From Prevotella sp. (lineage in GTDB: Bacteria; Bacteroidota; Bacteroidia; Bacteroidales; Bacteroidaceae): 64,000 bases of DNA. Numbering within the stretch: position 1 is the first letter of the stretch; every line of letters begins with the position of its first letter. Shown piece after piece: positions 33,656-41,631 of the stretch. The position numbers and the translations under genes were made by a program. The notes beneath the pieces were generated by a model. It worked only from the letters and a program-made list of their open reading frames with translations. It was not told the DNA's origin and did not search any database. The stretch lies in NCBI GenBank assembly GCA_017623155.1, contig JAGAPR010000006.1, forward strand, positions 1-64,000. The letters run 5' to 3'.

Positions 33656-34300
33656 ATGGCTGTGTTATTTTCCGCAGTAACCATAACCTCGGACAGCGAC
33701 CAAGCGGAATTCCTCGTTGCAGGTGTTCCCAAGAGCTATGCTGATCTCGAAGGCTGGACTGCATTTGAGAGTTTTATGAACGAGGTGGACACGGAACAGG
33801 ATATCAAAGTCCACGTAGCAGCGTGTCTCTACGGCGAAGGCGAAGTCTTTACAGCTACCCCCGAAGAAGTTGCGTACTTCACCATAAGGGCGGCGCAAAC
33901 CGATGACTTCTTCTACGACCACTGCACCGATGCCGGACACAGTGATTTCACCATCCCGTGGTCACCGAAAGAACTATTCGGAATGGAAGGTACAACGATG
34001 TACGACAAAGAAAAACATCCAAATTTAATCGGTCATTCGGTGAACGGTAGCAAGGAGCTTCACAGCATTGAAGATGTAGCAAAATTCATTTGCGAAAACG
34101 GACTGCACGGCGACGTTACCATCACCTACGATGACAACACCCCCTTCCTCAATACGTTCGGCATCTATATCGACCGCATAGCAGATATGGATTACCGAGA
34201 GGAACTGCTAAAGGTATTAATACCGATGCAGAAGGAACTCGACGGTACGCCGGATTTTGAAGAAGATGTTCCCGAAACCAACGGAATGGAGATGAAATAG
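33656..34300 (+). CDS. hypothetical acidic conjugative-element protein
   Basis: 214 residues, unrecognised. The N-terminal half resembles DNA-mimic-like accessory proteins in its acidity and beta content (FLVAGVPKSYADLEGW, EVAYFTIRAAQTDDFFYDHCTDAG). Ends EDVPETNGMEMK, a variant of the shared tail. Starts 3 bases after the previous stop; GGAGGGATG upstream lies inside the previous gene's last codons. Confidence 0.65.
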   Translation: MAVLFSAVTITSDSDQAEFLVAGVPKSYADLEGWTAFESFMNEVDTEQDIKVHVAACLYGEGEVFTATPEEVAYFTIRAAQTDDFFYDHCTDAGHSDFTIPWSPKELFGMEGTTMYDKEKHPNLIGHSVNGSKELHSIEDVAKFICENGLHGDVTITYDDNTPFLNTFGIYIDRIADMDYREELLKVLIPMQKELDGTPDFEEDVPETNGMEMK

Positions 34301-34301
34301 T

Positions 34302-34634
34302 ATGTCAATTTATGATGATTGGAACCGCATGGCAAAGGAGAACCGAGCGAAGTATCCGCCCGGCACTCGCATCCTGCTCCTCGGCATGGACGATCCACAC
34401 CATCCCGTACCGCCCGGTACGAGAGGAACGGTGGATCACGTCGATGACGGCGGTAATATCCACATGAAATGGGATAACGGAAGAACCCTCAGTCTTTGCA
34501 GCGATGCGGACTCCTTCCGCACACTGACCGCCGCCGAGCTTGCGGAGGAACAGGCACAGCAAGAGAATTCCACCGTGGATGAAGGCGAGGATGAAGGCCA
34601 GGACGAGGGCGAAGCTCCCGTTATGAGTATGTAG
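34302..34634 (+). CDS. DUF4314-type protein
   Basis: 110 residues. A small beta-barrel-like domain (YPPGTRILLLGMDDPHHPVPPGTRGTVDHVDDGGNIHMKWDNGRTLSL) matches the DUF4314 pattern, found widely in conjugative elements; its function is unknown. It is followed by a highly acidic linker and the tail GEAPVMSM. Its ATGTAGGAGG end provides the ribosome binding site for the next small gene. Confidence 0.78.
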   Translation: MSIYDDWNRMAKENRAKYPPGTRILLLGMDDPHHPVPPGTRGTVDHVDDGGNIHMKWDNGRTLSLCSDADSFRTLTAAELAEEQAQQENSTVDEGEDEGQDEGEAPVMSM

Positions 34635-34646
34635 GAGGACTGCCTA

Positions 34647-34784
34647 TTGGAATACGAAGTCTATATCCCACAGCCCCAAGCGGATGCCCTTCTTGCAGAA
34701 GCGGCTGACCGCAGCATCTCGGTAGAGGAACTTCTCACCGAGATCATTCAAAACTATATGGAAAGGAACGATGACATTGGCTGA
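34647..34784 (+). CDS. small ribbon-helix-helix-like protein
   Basis: 45 residues from TTG 34647, with TAGGAGG ten bases upstream (overlapping the previous stop). The sequence EYEVYIPQPQADALLAEAADRSISVEELLTEIIQNYMERN has the beta-helix-helix pattern of CopG/Arc-type DNA-binding proteins. It overlaps the next gene, itself a double ribbon-helix-helix protein, by 14 bases. Confidence 0.65.
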   Translation: MEYEVYIPQPQADALLAEAADRSISVEELLTEIIQNYMERNDDIG

Positions 34785-35244
34785 CGAAAAGAAAGGCATT
34801 ACCGTCAAGATCGATGCTGACCTTCACGCAGAGGTCAGAGAGTATATCGAACAACACGGAATGACGATGGCAGAGTTTATCACCCTTGCCGTCGACAACG
34901 AATTACACCCCAAGTACCAAAACAAGGAGGAAAAGAACATGGGTAATATGCGCACGATGGCGTTTCAGGTGCCGGAGGAACTGTTTCAGAGGATCAAGGG
35001 CTACCTGCAGCGCAACAACATGAGTCAGAAGCAGTTCGTCCTCGGACTGATCGAAGCCGAGCTGGACCGTGAACAGGCACAGCGAAACGGTGTGACCGAG
35101 GATCAGCAGACCGGAGGTGTCGATACCGAGGAAGGCATAAGCGACGATCCCGAAGCCGTAGACGGCACAGGCGGTGACGGCACCGACGAGGATGAAACGG
35201 AGGACGAGTCCGAAGGCTTCGGCATGAGTATGGGCGGTATGTAA
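34771..35244 (+). CDS. tandem ribbon-helix-helix DNA-binding protein
   Basis: 157 residues with two CopG-like units: ITVKIDADLHAEVREYIEQHGMTMAEFITLAVDNEL (about 9-45) and RTMAFQVPEELFQRIKGYLQRNNMSQKQFVLGLIEAELDRE (about 60-100). A long acidic linker and the tail EGFGMSMGGM follow. Such proteins act as transcription repressors or relaxosome factors. With the 45-residue gene before it, three ribbon-helix-helix units stand in a row. Confidence 0.75.
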   Translation: MTLADEKKGITVKIDADLHAEVREYIEQHGMTMAEFITLAVDNELHPKYQNKEEKNMGNMRTMAFQVPEELFQRIKGYLQRNNMSQKQFVLGLIEAELDREQAQRNGVTEDQQTGGVDTEEGISDDPEAVDGTGGDGTDEDETEDESEGFGMSMGGM

Positions 35245-35298
35245 ACTACCGCAGAATCGAGGTGAAATAACAATTAAATAGGAACGGTCGGATGCCCT

Positions 35299-36435
35299 AT
35301 GGCGATCCGATTTTTTGATATGTTCGCAGGTATCGGTGGTTTTCGCAGCGGACTCGAAGCGGTGGGTGGCTTTGAATGCATCGGTCATTGCGAGATCGAT
35401 AAAAAGGCAAACCAAGCCTACAACGCAATCTACCAACCGAAAGGAGAAATCTACTTTGAGGACGCTACAAAAATTGATACAAACGACCTGCCGGACATTG
35501 ACCTCATCTGTGCGGGCTTTCCATGCCAAAGCTTCAGCGTGGCTGGCAAAAGGCTCGGATTCAGGGACGATACAAGAGGAACTCTCTTCTTCGAGGTTGC
35601 CCGAATCGCTGAAGCGAAACGGCCTCCACTTCTTCTCTTGGAAAACGTTCCCGGACTGCTATCGCATGACGGAGGCAGGACGCTGTTTACCATCTTCTCC
35701 ACGCTTGTTGAATTGGGGTATGATATCGAATGGTGTGTGCATAACAGCGCGTTTTTCGGAGTCCCCCAGCAGCGGCGCCGCCTGTATATTGTCGGATATC
35801 TTGGAAACCAATGTACCGGAGAGCTATTTCCTCTCAACTGCGGCAATGCGGAAGATCTCAAGCAACTCATCCCCGGACCGCAAGGTCAGCGTGTCTACGA
35901 TCCAAGCGGAAGTGCCTGCACTCAATGCGCCGGCTCCGGTGGATGGGGCGGTAAAACAGGACTGTACTTCATAGATATGAACCCCGATCCTGTCATTACC
36001 GATCATGCAAGATGCATCACCGCAAGACAGGATTCCGGTATCAGCAACCACCGAGGTGAACACTCCGGTGTCATCGTGGTGGATGATGAGGACGAGCCGA
36101 GAGCCGTACTCACTCCCGACCGAGAAACGGTACGTCAGCAAGGTCGGCGTGTGAAAGAACCGAACGAAGCCATGTTCACGCTTACAGCACAGGACAGACA
36201 CGGCGTATGGCACAGAGGCCGTATCCGCAAGCTGATGCCCATTGAATGCTGGCGGCTCCAGGGCTTCACAGATGAACAATTCTATAAAGCACAGGCGACC
36301 GGACTCAAGGACGGTCACCTATACAAGATGGCAGGCAATGCGGTGAGCGTTCCTGTCATTTCTGCTATCGGGCGCAAACTTTTGCAGCTCGATGAAATCT
36401 ATCACCTAACGAAAGGACGGTGTGAAACGTGGTAA
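35299..36435 (+). CDS. orphan DNA (cytosine-5) methyltransferase
   Basis: 378 residues with the C5 methylase motifs in order: FAGIGGF (I, residues 9-15), GFPCQSFS (IV, catalytic Cys 76), ENVPG (VI, about 115), QQRRRLYIVG (VIII) and a C-terminal GNAV motif (X, KMAGNAVSVPV). No restriction endonuclease is adjacent. The element can thereby methylate its own DNA before transfer and escape restriction in recipients. Overlaps the next gene by 7 bases. It does not carry the acidic Met tail. The ribosome binding site before the ATG is weak. Confidence 0.93.
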   Translation: MAIRFFDMFAGIGGFRSGLEAVGGFECIGHCEIDKKANQAYNAIYQPKGEIYFEDATKIDTNDLPDIDLICAGFPCQSFSVAGKRLGFRDDTRGTLFFEVARIAEAKRPPLLLLENVPGLLSHDGGRTLFTIFSTLVELGYDIEWCVHNSAFFGVPQQRRRLYIVGYLGNQCTGELFPLNCGNAEDLKQLIPGPQGQRVYDPSGSACTQCAGSGGWGGKTGLYFIDMNPDPVITDHARCITARQDSGISNHRGEHSGVIVVDDEDEPRAVLTPDRETVRQQGRRVKEPNEAMFTLTAQDRHGVWHRGRIRKLMPIECWRLQGFTDEQFYKAQATGLKDGHLYKMAGNAVSVPVISAIGRKLLQLDEIYHLTKGRCETW

Positions 36436-38024
36436 AGGAAAAAACACTAACCATAGAGCTGTCGCATGAGAATCCACTCGGCGACGGCTATTTTTACGCC
36501 ATGCTGGATCTGCCTGCCGAAGAACATGAGATCAGGGATGCCATCCAACGAGCGAGAATGATCGGTCGTGAGGAAAGCTTCCGAAGTATCGGCATCCTCG
36601 ACTGCGGTGCGTGGCCGGAGCTGTTGTATTACAGACTGGACTCGCCGAGCATTGACGAGCTGAACTTCTTTGCTAACCGCATCGCACAGATGGATGACAG
36701 CGAACTCGCTATCTTCCGTACCGTTGCACCAAAGGTGCTTGGCAGTCCTGCGGATGAACTTCTCAGTATGAAGGATCTGATCAACTGCACCTACGGATAC
36801 GATGAGATCATGGTGGCATCCAATATCCGCACTGACGAGCAGCTCGGTCAGTTCATCATCGAAAACGAGTTGCACGATGACGTGAATAACATCCCCGAAT
36901 CGTCTCTGTACCTGCTTGACAAAGCCAAGATCGGTGCGCTTTATCGGACTTCGCTTAACTGCGATCTGACAGACGGTTACGCCATCTTCGCAGGCGACTA
37001 TAAGCCACCCGAAATCTACGACGGAAAGCAGCTCCCCGACACCGAGGTGGAAGATTGGTACGCCTTCCGCTTACAGATTGCACCTCCTCCCACTGAGGAT
37101 GTATCCGAGGTCGAGGACAAAGCGGTATGGATCACCCTCCCGATGGCAAGGCAAGCGGCCGACCGTATTGCCCGTGAACTGGGTGTTGGCAGTATCGAAG
37201 AATGCGTGTACTTGGACTTCGAGTCCTCCGTGCCGCAGATCACTGCCGATCAGTTCGGTGATATGCAGCTCTTCGATAAGCTGAACGGTCTTGCCGAGAA
37301 GCTCCCGTATCTCTCCCCACAGGAACAGATGAAGTTCAAGGCGGTGCTCTCCGCAGAGCATCCCGCCGATCTTGACGATATCGGCGACGTTATTGCCAAT
37401 CTCAATAAGTACGAGCTGAGTGCCTACGTGGACAGCGACAGCGACTTTTTCAAGAGCTATCTCGAACACCACCTCGGCATTGGCTTCGATCATAAGTGGT
37501 TGGGCGGTCTGTTCGCAAAGGATGAAGGAGCAAGACTCCTCGGACGGTTGGGAGCTACCAACACCGATTACGGCGTGATCTCCGCAAGGGGCGGCACCTT
37601 GCATGACCTTGTCCCGTATGACGAGGTACAGGCAAAGGAGCTGACCACCCAAGCCCTCACCGATGAGAAATTAGAGGTGGTGGAGGTGCTTGGGCAAACG
37701 GCGCTGTTTACCAACGGCAGAGTCACCGAACAGGAACTGCCGGAGGGGTTATACCGATACGATCTGCGATCCGGTGAAGGCATCACCTTTGCCACCGTGG
37801 AGCCGTATGCCAGGAGCGACCACAGCGGCACCATCCTCGTCAAAGCACCTCTGTCCTTCGGCAGCGAAGGATATATCGCCTTTGACGATGACACTTCGCC
37901 CAACTTCCTCGGATACGAGCTGACTCCCACCGAGTTCATGGAAACTGACTTTACGCAGTCCGATGACGAGGATATGGATGAGGACGAAACCCAAACCATA
38001 CAGATGGGAGGTATCTTACAATGA
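36429..38024 (+). CDS. ArdA-like protein with LPD28-like domain
   Basis: 531 residues. The N-terminal 170 residues resemble an ArdA unit (YFYAMLDLPAEEHEIRDAIQRARM ... IDELNFFANRIAQMDDSELAIFRTVAPK ... LLSMKDLINCTYGYDEIMVASNI), repeated more loosely near 230-345 (VWITLPMARQAADRIARELGV ... LQ-rich FDKLNGLAEKLPYLSPQEQMKFKAVL). Residues about 425-500 match the LPD28 pattern of large polyvalent proteins (LGQTALFTNGRV ... LPEGLYRYDLRSGEG ... NFLGYELTPTEFM). Ends with an acidic stretch and TQTIQMGGILQ. GTG start with AAAGGACGGTG upstream. It probably protects transferred DNA. Confidence 0.7.
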   Translation: MVKEKTLTIELSHENPLGDGYFYAMLDLPAEEHEIRDAIQRARMIGREESFRSIGILDCGAWPELLYYRLDSPSIDELNFFANRIAQMDDSELAIFRTVAPKVLGSPADELLSMKDLINCTYGYDEIMVASNIRTDEQLGQFIIENELHDDVNNIPESSLYLLDKAKIGALYRTSLNCDLTDGYAIFAGDYKPPEIYDGKQLPDTEVEDWYAFRLQIAPPPTEDVSEVEDKAVWITLPMARQAADRIARELGVGSIEECVYLDFESSVPQITADQFGDMQLFDKLNGLAEKLPYLSPQEQMKFKAVLSAEHPADLDDIGDVIANLNKYELSAYVDSDSDFFKSYLEHHLGIGFDHKWLGGLFAKDEGARLLGRLGATNTDYGVISARGGTLHDLVPYDEVQAKELTTQALTDEKLEVVEVLGQTALFTNGRVTEQELPEGLYRYDLRSGEGITFATVEPYARSDHSGTILVKAPLSFGSEGYIAFDDDTSPNFLGYELTPTEFMETDFTQSDDEDMDEDETQTIQMGGILQ

Positions 38025-38407
38025 GCATAAGAACGGTAAGTATTGACGAACTCCGCCGTATGAAAAACAGTCAAGGAATTGTCCTTCAAGGGTGCGGTGG
38101 AGATCTGCAAGAATGGGTGGACGGCTTCAACGATCTCATGACAAAGGAAAATATCCTGTTGGACGGAAGTAAGTTCACCAACTGTGTGGCCTTCGAAAAC
38201 GGTGATACCACCTGCATCCTCTATCCCTTTGAGGGTGCAAAATTGAACATTGGAAAGCTGTCCATCTGGCGAATCGCCTCTCACGAAACCTTCGGCGGTA
38301 CGTGGTTTAATGAGTATATGTCTCAACACTTCGGCGGCTTCGAGGGTGACATCCCCGACGAGGACTGCGACGAAGATATAGACGAAGGGTTTGGTATGCG
38401 CCAATGA
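38021..38407 (+). CDS. hypothetical acidic small protein
   Basis: 128 residues, unrecognised; a compact alpha/beta domain (GDLQEWVDGFNDLMTKENILLDGSKFTNCVAFENGDTTCILYPFEGAKLNIGKLSIWRI) followed by an acidic stretch and the tail DEGFGMRQ. Its start overlaps the stop of the gene before and its stop overlaps the next start, so it is translated in a coupled chain. Confidence 0.65.
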   Translation: MSIRTVSIDELRRMKNSQGIVLQGCGGDLQEWVDGFNDLMTKENILLDGSKFTNCVAFENGDTTCILYPFEGAKLNIGKLSIWRIASHETFGGTWFNEYMSQHFGGFEGDIPDEDCDEDIDEGFGMRQ

Positions 38408-38745
38408 ACTACGATGAATTCAGCAAAAAATTGGAGCAGACCGTAGGCTCCGGCGACCTTACTGATACCACCGGCGACTTTCAATGCGACCAAACAGGCG
38501 GTTATCCCACCTGCCTCTGTGTCTGTTGGACGAAGGGTGTGGCGTGGCTGATGCTCCGCTATGACCTTGCTGACGAAGGCGCGGATCTGTCCGAGTTTGA
38601 GCAAGGCGTTGCCGACTTCGGCATCCGTAGATGCGAGGACGTGGACGAATTCAACGCCATTCTCAAGGATCTCGGCGAAGATGCTTACGACATCGGATAT
38701 ATCCCGCCGGAGGAAGAAAGCGAAGGGATGGGAATTTGTCAATGA
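38404..38745 (+). CDS. hypothetical acidic small protein
   Basis: 113 residues, unrecognised. Contains a beta-rich CLCVCWTKGVAWLMLRYDL segment and an acidic second half; ends EEESEGMGICQ. Overlaps both neighbours by 4 bases. Confidence 0.6.
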   Translation: MNYDEFSKKLEQTVGSGDLTDTTGDFQCDQTGGYPTCLCVCWTKGVAWLMLRYDLADEGADLSEFEQGVADFGIRRCEDVDEFNAILKDLGEDAYDIGYIPPEEESEGMGICQ

Positions 38746-39281
38746 CACAGAAAACCGAATCCAAATGGCAGACCTTGCGCCGGTTCCTTGAAGGGTATAT
38801 GCAAGAGGATACCACCTACCGAGCCGGAGCCATCTATGAGGCGTATCTCAATGAGGGCGGCTCGGCTGAGATATCCCGAAAGGACTTTGAAATGTTCTTG
38901 CGGGATCAGGTCATGAAGGATGACGGAATGCTCAAGCGCACCTCTCACGGTATCTATGAAATCCGCACCGATCAAAGCGACCGTGGCGTATTCTTCACCC
39001 GTGGCAGTCAAAGCACCGAGCAGCCGAGCATCGACCTTGCCGAAATCCTGGATGACAGCGTAGAGCTGACGGCCAAGATCAGGTCGGTGTTTGACAGCCT
39101 AAACAAATTGGACGGCATACCGTTCCCCGCGCAGATGGAACTGTCCCGACTGAAAGCATCCCTTCTGCACAGCATGGACTCTGCCGTCACCGGCATTACC
39201 GCAACCATGTCCTGGTGCGAGGACAATATGGACATGGACACACAAGACGAAACCGAAACAATCAATATGGGAGGAATGTAA
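38742..39281 (+). CDS. hypothetical protein with shared Met tail
   Basis: 179 residues from the ATG at 38742, which overlaps the previous stop as ATGA; the frame is open further left only as read-through of the previous gene. An N-terminal winged-helix-like region (AIYEAYLNEGGSAEISRKDFEMFLRDQV ... LKRTSHGIYEIR) precedes a helical C-terminal half. Ends QDETETINMGGM; the DNA of that end (GGGAGGAATGTAA) supplies the ribosome binding site of the next gene. Confidence 0.62.
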   Translation: MTQKTESKWQTLRRFLEGYMQEDTTYRAGAIYEAYLNEGGSAEISRKDFEMFLRDQVMKDDGMLKRTSHGIYEIRTDQSDRGVFFTRGSQSTEQPSIDLAEILDDSVELTAKIRSVFDSLNKLDGIPFPAQMELSRLKASLLHSMDSAVTGITATMSWCEDNMDMDTQDETETINMGGM

Positions 39282-39446
39282 ATGAACGAACTCGTATGGC
39301 TTCTTGTAGGACTTTTGATCGGAGGTTGCCTCGGAATCGGCATCCATTGCTGTTTTCTGATCAACCGCACCGGTTACTACGAACAGGAAATCCGTAAGCT
39401 GAAGGCACAGCTCGACCGTAAGGAAAAGCCCTATCTTGACCAATAA
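39282..39446 (+). CDS. small single-span membrane protein, DUF3789-like
   Basis: 54 residues. One N-terminal membrane helix (ELVWLLVGLLIGGCLGIGIHCCFLI) followed by a short charged helix (YEQEIRKLKAQLDRKEK). Starts immediately after the previous stop behind GGGAGGAATGTAA. Resembles the small DUF3789 membrane proteins common in conjugative elements; function unknown. Confidence 0.65.
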   Translation: MNELVWLLVGLLIGGCLGIGIHCCFLINRTGYYEQEIRKLKAQLDRKEKPYLDQ

Positions 39447-39451
39447 GTATT

Positions 39452-39497
39452 AAGACGGTATCAATCGCCCCGTGACGATTGGTACCGTCTTTTTTTC
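39452..39497 (+). terminator. terminator before the adenine methylase gene
   Basis: AAGACGGTA-CAATCG and CGATTG-TACCGTCTT form a long stem around CCCCGTGA, followed by seven T. Confidence 0.88.
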
Positions 39498-39501
39498 GTT
39501 T

Positions 39502-40533
39502 ATGGGGCGATTGAACCGTCACGAAAGTGAGGTGATCCCCATTAAAACCCCTGTATCGAGGGTGGGCAATAAAACATCCATCCTCCACATTCTCTACGCG
39601 CTGTTTCCGCTGAACTACGGCAGATTTATTGACGTATTCGGCGGCTCCGGCAGCGTACTTCTCGGAAACCCCACCGTGTCCTCCTTCGAGGTGTACAACG
39701 ACTTTGACCGCAACCTTGCGAACCTGTTTCACTGTATGAAGGAGCGAACGATGGCGACCATCCGAGAGCTGGGCTTCTGCCACTTAAACTCCCGTGAGGA
39801 CTTTATAGCCATCCGCAGGTTTTTCGAGAACGAGGTCTTTGACGATCTGTACCTCTCGGAAGAACTGAAGCTGACGGAGATACTGTTCCCACCGCCCGAA
39901 GCAAAGGAGCTGATGGAGATACGCACAAGGATAACCGAAGATCACGATGTCCGACGTGCCGCCATGTTCCTCAAGCTCCTGCGATTCAGCTACTCCAGCA
40001 GCGGAAAATCCTATGCCTCGCAGCCCTTTGACATCCGAAAACTCTTCGGACTGATCTCGGAGCTGCAAACCCGAATGGCGAACGTCATCGTGGAAAATCA
40101 GGACTTCGAAACGCTCATCAAGCACTATGACCGACCGGATGCGTTTTTCTATGCCGATCCGCCGTACTTTTCCACAGAGGATATGTACGAGGTGGGCTTC
40201 GGATGGGATGACCACGTCAGACTGAGAGATACGCTGAAAAACATCAAGGGCAAGTTTCTCTTGTCCTACAACGACTGCCCCGAAATTCGGGAGCTGTACG
40301 AGGGCTTCTCGCTCTTCGACTTCTCCCGAACCCATTCCATGGCACAGAGGTATGAGGCAGGCAAAGAATTCAAGGAACTACTCATCGGCAATTACGACCT
40401 CTACGAAAGGGAGCGCGCCAAGCCTGCACAGCTCACGCTGTTCAATGTGTACGGCGACGCCTTTGACGATGAGTGCTACGACTACGAAAAAATACTGAAG
40501 GAGTGTATCATCCAATGCAAGATAAGAAGATGA
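39502..40533 (+). CDS. DNA adenine methylase (Dam family)
   Basis: 343 residues if started at ATG 39502; TTG 39511 and GTG 39532 are alternatives, and GAGGTGATC at 39530-39538 may indicate a start close to 39541. The N-terminal PVSRVGNKTSILHILYALFP and FIDVFGGSGSVLLG form the AdoMet site and FYADPPYFS is the catalytic DPPY motif; the central target-recognition region and late AdoMet-binding strands are also as in Dam/D12 class enzymes. No partner endonuclease is present. With the cytosine methylase it gives the element two self-protecting DNA modifications. Confidence 0.9.
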   Translation: MGRLNRHESEVIPIKTPVSRVGNKTSILHILYALFPLNYGRFIDVFGGSGSVLLGNPTVSSFEVYNDFDRNLANLFHCMKERTMATIRELGFCHLNSREDFIAIRRFFENEVFDDLYLSEELKLTEILFPPPEAKELMEIRTRITEDHDVRRAAMFLKLLRFSYSSSGKSYASQPFDIRKLFGLISELQTRMANVIVENQDFETLIKHYDRPDAFFYADPPYFSTEDMYEVGFGWDDHVRLRDTLKNIKGKFLLSYNDCPEIRELYEGFSLFDFSRTHSMAQRYEAGKEFKELLIGNYDLYERERAKPAQLTLFNVYGDAFDDECYDYEKILKECIIQCKIRR

Positions 40534-40781
40534 AAACGGAAATCGTCCTCCTTGCCGTGCCTGCCGAGATGCTCTTGGAGGCAGGGATCTTTGAGGGCGA
40601 TCCTATGCAGATGTACGTGGACGGCAATAAACTCGTTATCGAAAACCTCGATGACGTTGGCGACATCGTCTGTGAAGGCGATTGCGAGGACTGTCCCGTA
40701 GACCAAACCGACTGCGACGGCGAGTGTGACTCCTGCCCGTGCAGAGAACATTGTGAATACAGTGAGGTGAACGAAAAATGA
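40515..40781 (+). CDS. AbrB-like protein with Cys-rich tail
   Basis: 88 residues from ATG 40515 (GGAGTG 11 bases upstream). Residues 1-50 resemble a swapped-hairpin AbrB/MazE-like domain (VLLAVPAEMLLEAGIFEGDPMQMYVDGNKLVIENL). The remainder has nine cysteines in CEGDCEDCPVDQTDC and CDSCPCREHC, which could bind zinc or an Fe-S cluster. Overlaps both the methylase before it and the AbrB-like gene after it; the pair may act together. Confidence 0.7.
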   Translation: MQDKKMKTEIVLLAVPAEMLLEAGIFEGDPMQMYVDGNKLVIENLDDVGDIVCEGDCEDCPVDQTDCDGECDSCPCREHCEYSEVNEK

Positions 40782-41092
40782 AAAAGCTATTCCGAATCCT
40801 CGGCAAACGAGGAAGAATTACCATCCCGTATGAGATCAGACAGCGTGTAGGCTTTTCCTACAACGACGTCCTCTCCTTTACCGAAGCAGATGACGGCAGA
40901 ACCGTCATCGTCAAGCGTGAGAAGATCTGTGATAACTGCCAGGGAGCGCAACCTGCGGTCGTAAAAGACGACGAGGTTACGCTCTTTGACTTTTTAAGCG
41001 GTCTGTCTGCCGATCAGCAGAGAGCAGCTCTCGTCCACCTCTCGGTATTGTGGGCTGAGAAACAGGCAGCTCATTCTAATAAGCAAGAATAA
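40778..41092 (+). CDS. AbrB/SpoVT-type DNA-binding protein
   Basis: 104 residues. N-terminal swapped-hairpin domain (FRILGKRGRITIPYEIRQRVGFSYNDVLSFTEADDGRTVIVKRE), then CDNC and a helical C-terminal half. Probable transcription regulator of the element. Overlaps the preceding Cys-rich AbrB-like gene by 4 bases. Confidence 0.82.
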   Translation: MKKLFRILGKRGRITIPYEIRQRVGFSYNDVLSFTEADDGRTVIVKREKICDNCQGAQPAVVKDDEVTLFDFLSGLSADQQRAALVHLSVLWAEKQAAHSNKQE

Positions 41093-41123
41093 AATACGCA
41101 GTTGAAAGGTGGTGGTGATAAAT

Positions 41124-41174
41124 ATGACTGCGGTCATAAAACGCCTAAATATACAATCAAAGAAACGGAGGTAA
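41124..41174 (+). CDS. possible 16-residue coupling peptide
   Basis: ATG at 41124 with AAAGGTGGTGATAA upstream and stop at 41172-41174. The peptide is basic (IKRLNIQSKKRR). Its last codons CGG AGG TAA form the ribosome binding site of the SpoVG-like gene. Could be a translated leader or chance. Confidence 0.3.
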   Translation: MTAVIKRLNIQSKKRR

Positions 41175-41181
41175 ATGCCTT

Positions 41182-41553
41182 ATGGCAACCAAGAAATCGC
41201 CGCAGAAAGCGGCACAGAAACAAAAGCCGCCCTTGCCAAATATCACGGCAAGCATCGACCGTCTTGTCCCCACCGAGGGTGACGGTGTCAAAGCACTTGC
41301 AAGTATCACCATCGGCGGTCATTATGCCATCCACGGCTTCAAGGTCTATGAGTCCGAAGAAAAAGGCTTGTCCGTCCTTTGCCCCGCAACCAAAAGCGAG
41401 AAAAACGGCAAGTATTATGAGAACTCGCATCCTATCACGGCTGAAGCCCGTGAGGATCTGAACAGCACCATTCTCGAAGCTTATGAACAGAAGCTTCAGG
41501 AGGAACAAAGCGAGGATCAGGGCGAGGATCTCGGCCAGGGACAGACGATGTAA
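41182..41553 (+). CDS. SpoVG-like nucleic-acid-binding protein
   Basis: 123 residues. After a basic Lys/Gln/Pro-rich N-terminus, residues about 20-110 follow SpoVG (ASIDRLVPTEGDGVKALASITIGGHYAIHGFKVYESEEKGLSVLCPATKSEKNGKYYENSHPITAEAREDLNSTILEAY). SpoVG proteins bind DNA or RNA and regulate gene expression. It ends with an acidic, Gln/Gly-rich stretch and QGQTM, matching the tail shared by other proteins of the element. Confidence 0.82.
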   Translation: MATKKSPQKAAQKQKPPLPNITASIDRLVPTEGDGVKALASITIGGHYAIHGFKVYESEEKGLSVLCPATKSEKNGKYYENSHPITAEAREDLNSTILEAYEQKLQEEQSEDQGEDLGQGQTM

Positions 41554-41583
41554 GGATTTTATGCGAAATTTTCCGATAGTCGC

Positions 41584-41611
41584 TGGACTTTCGGGAAAGT
41601 ATCGGTATCCT
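41584..41611 (+). promoter_or_regulatory. promoter-like element before the lipoprotein gene
   Basis: TGGACT (41584-41589), 16 bases, TATCCT (41606-41611), in a roughly 55-base stretch resembling that before 48923 (shared TCGCTGGACTTTCGG, then AAAG). Also contains the hairpin CCGATA/TATCGG. Confidence 0.4.
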
Positions 41612-41631
41612 GTTGGTTGAGGTGATACCAA

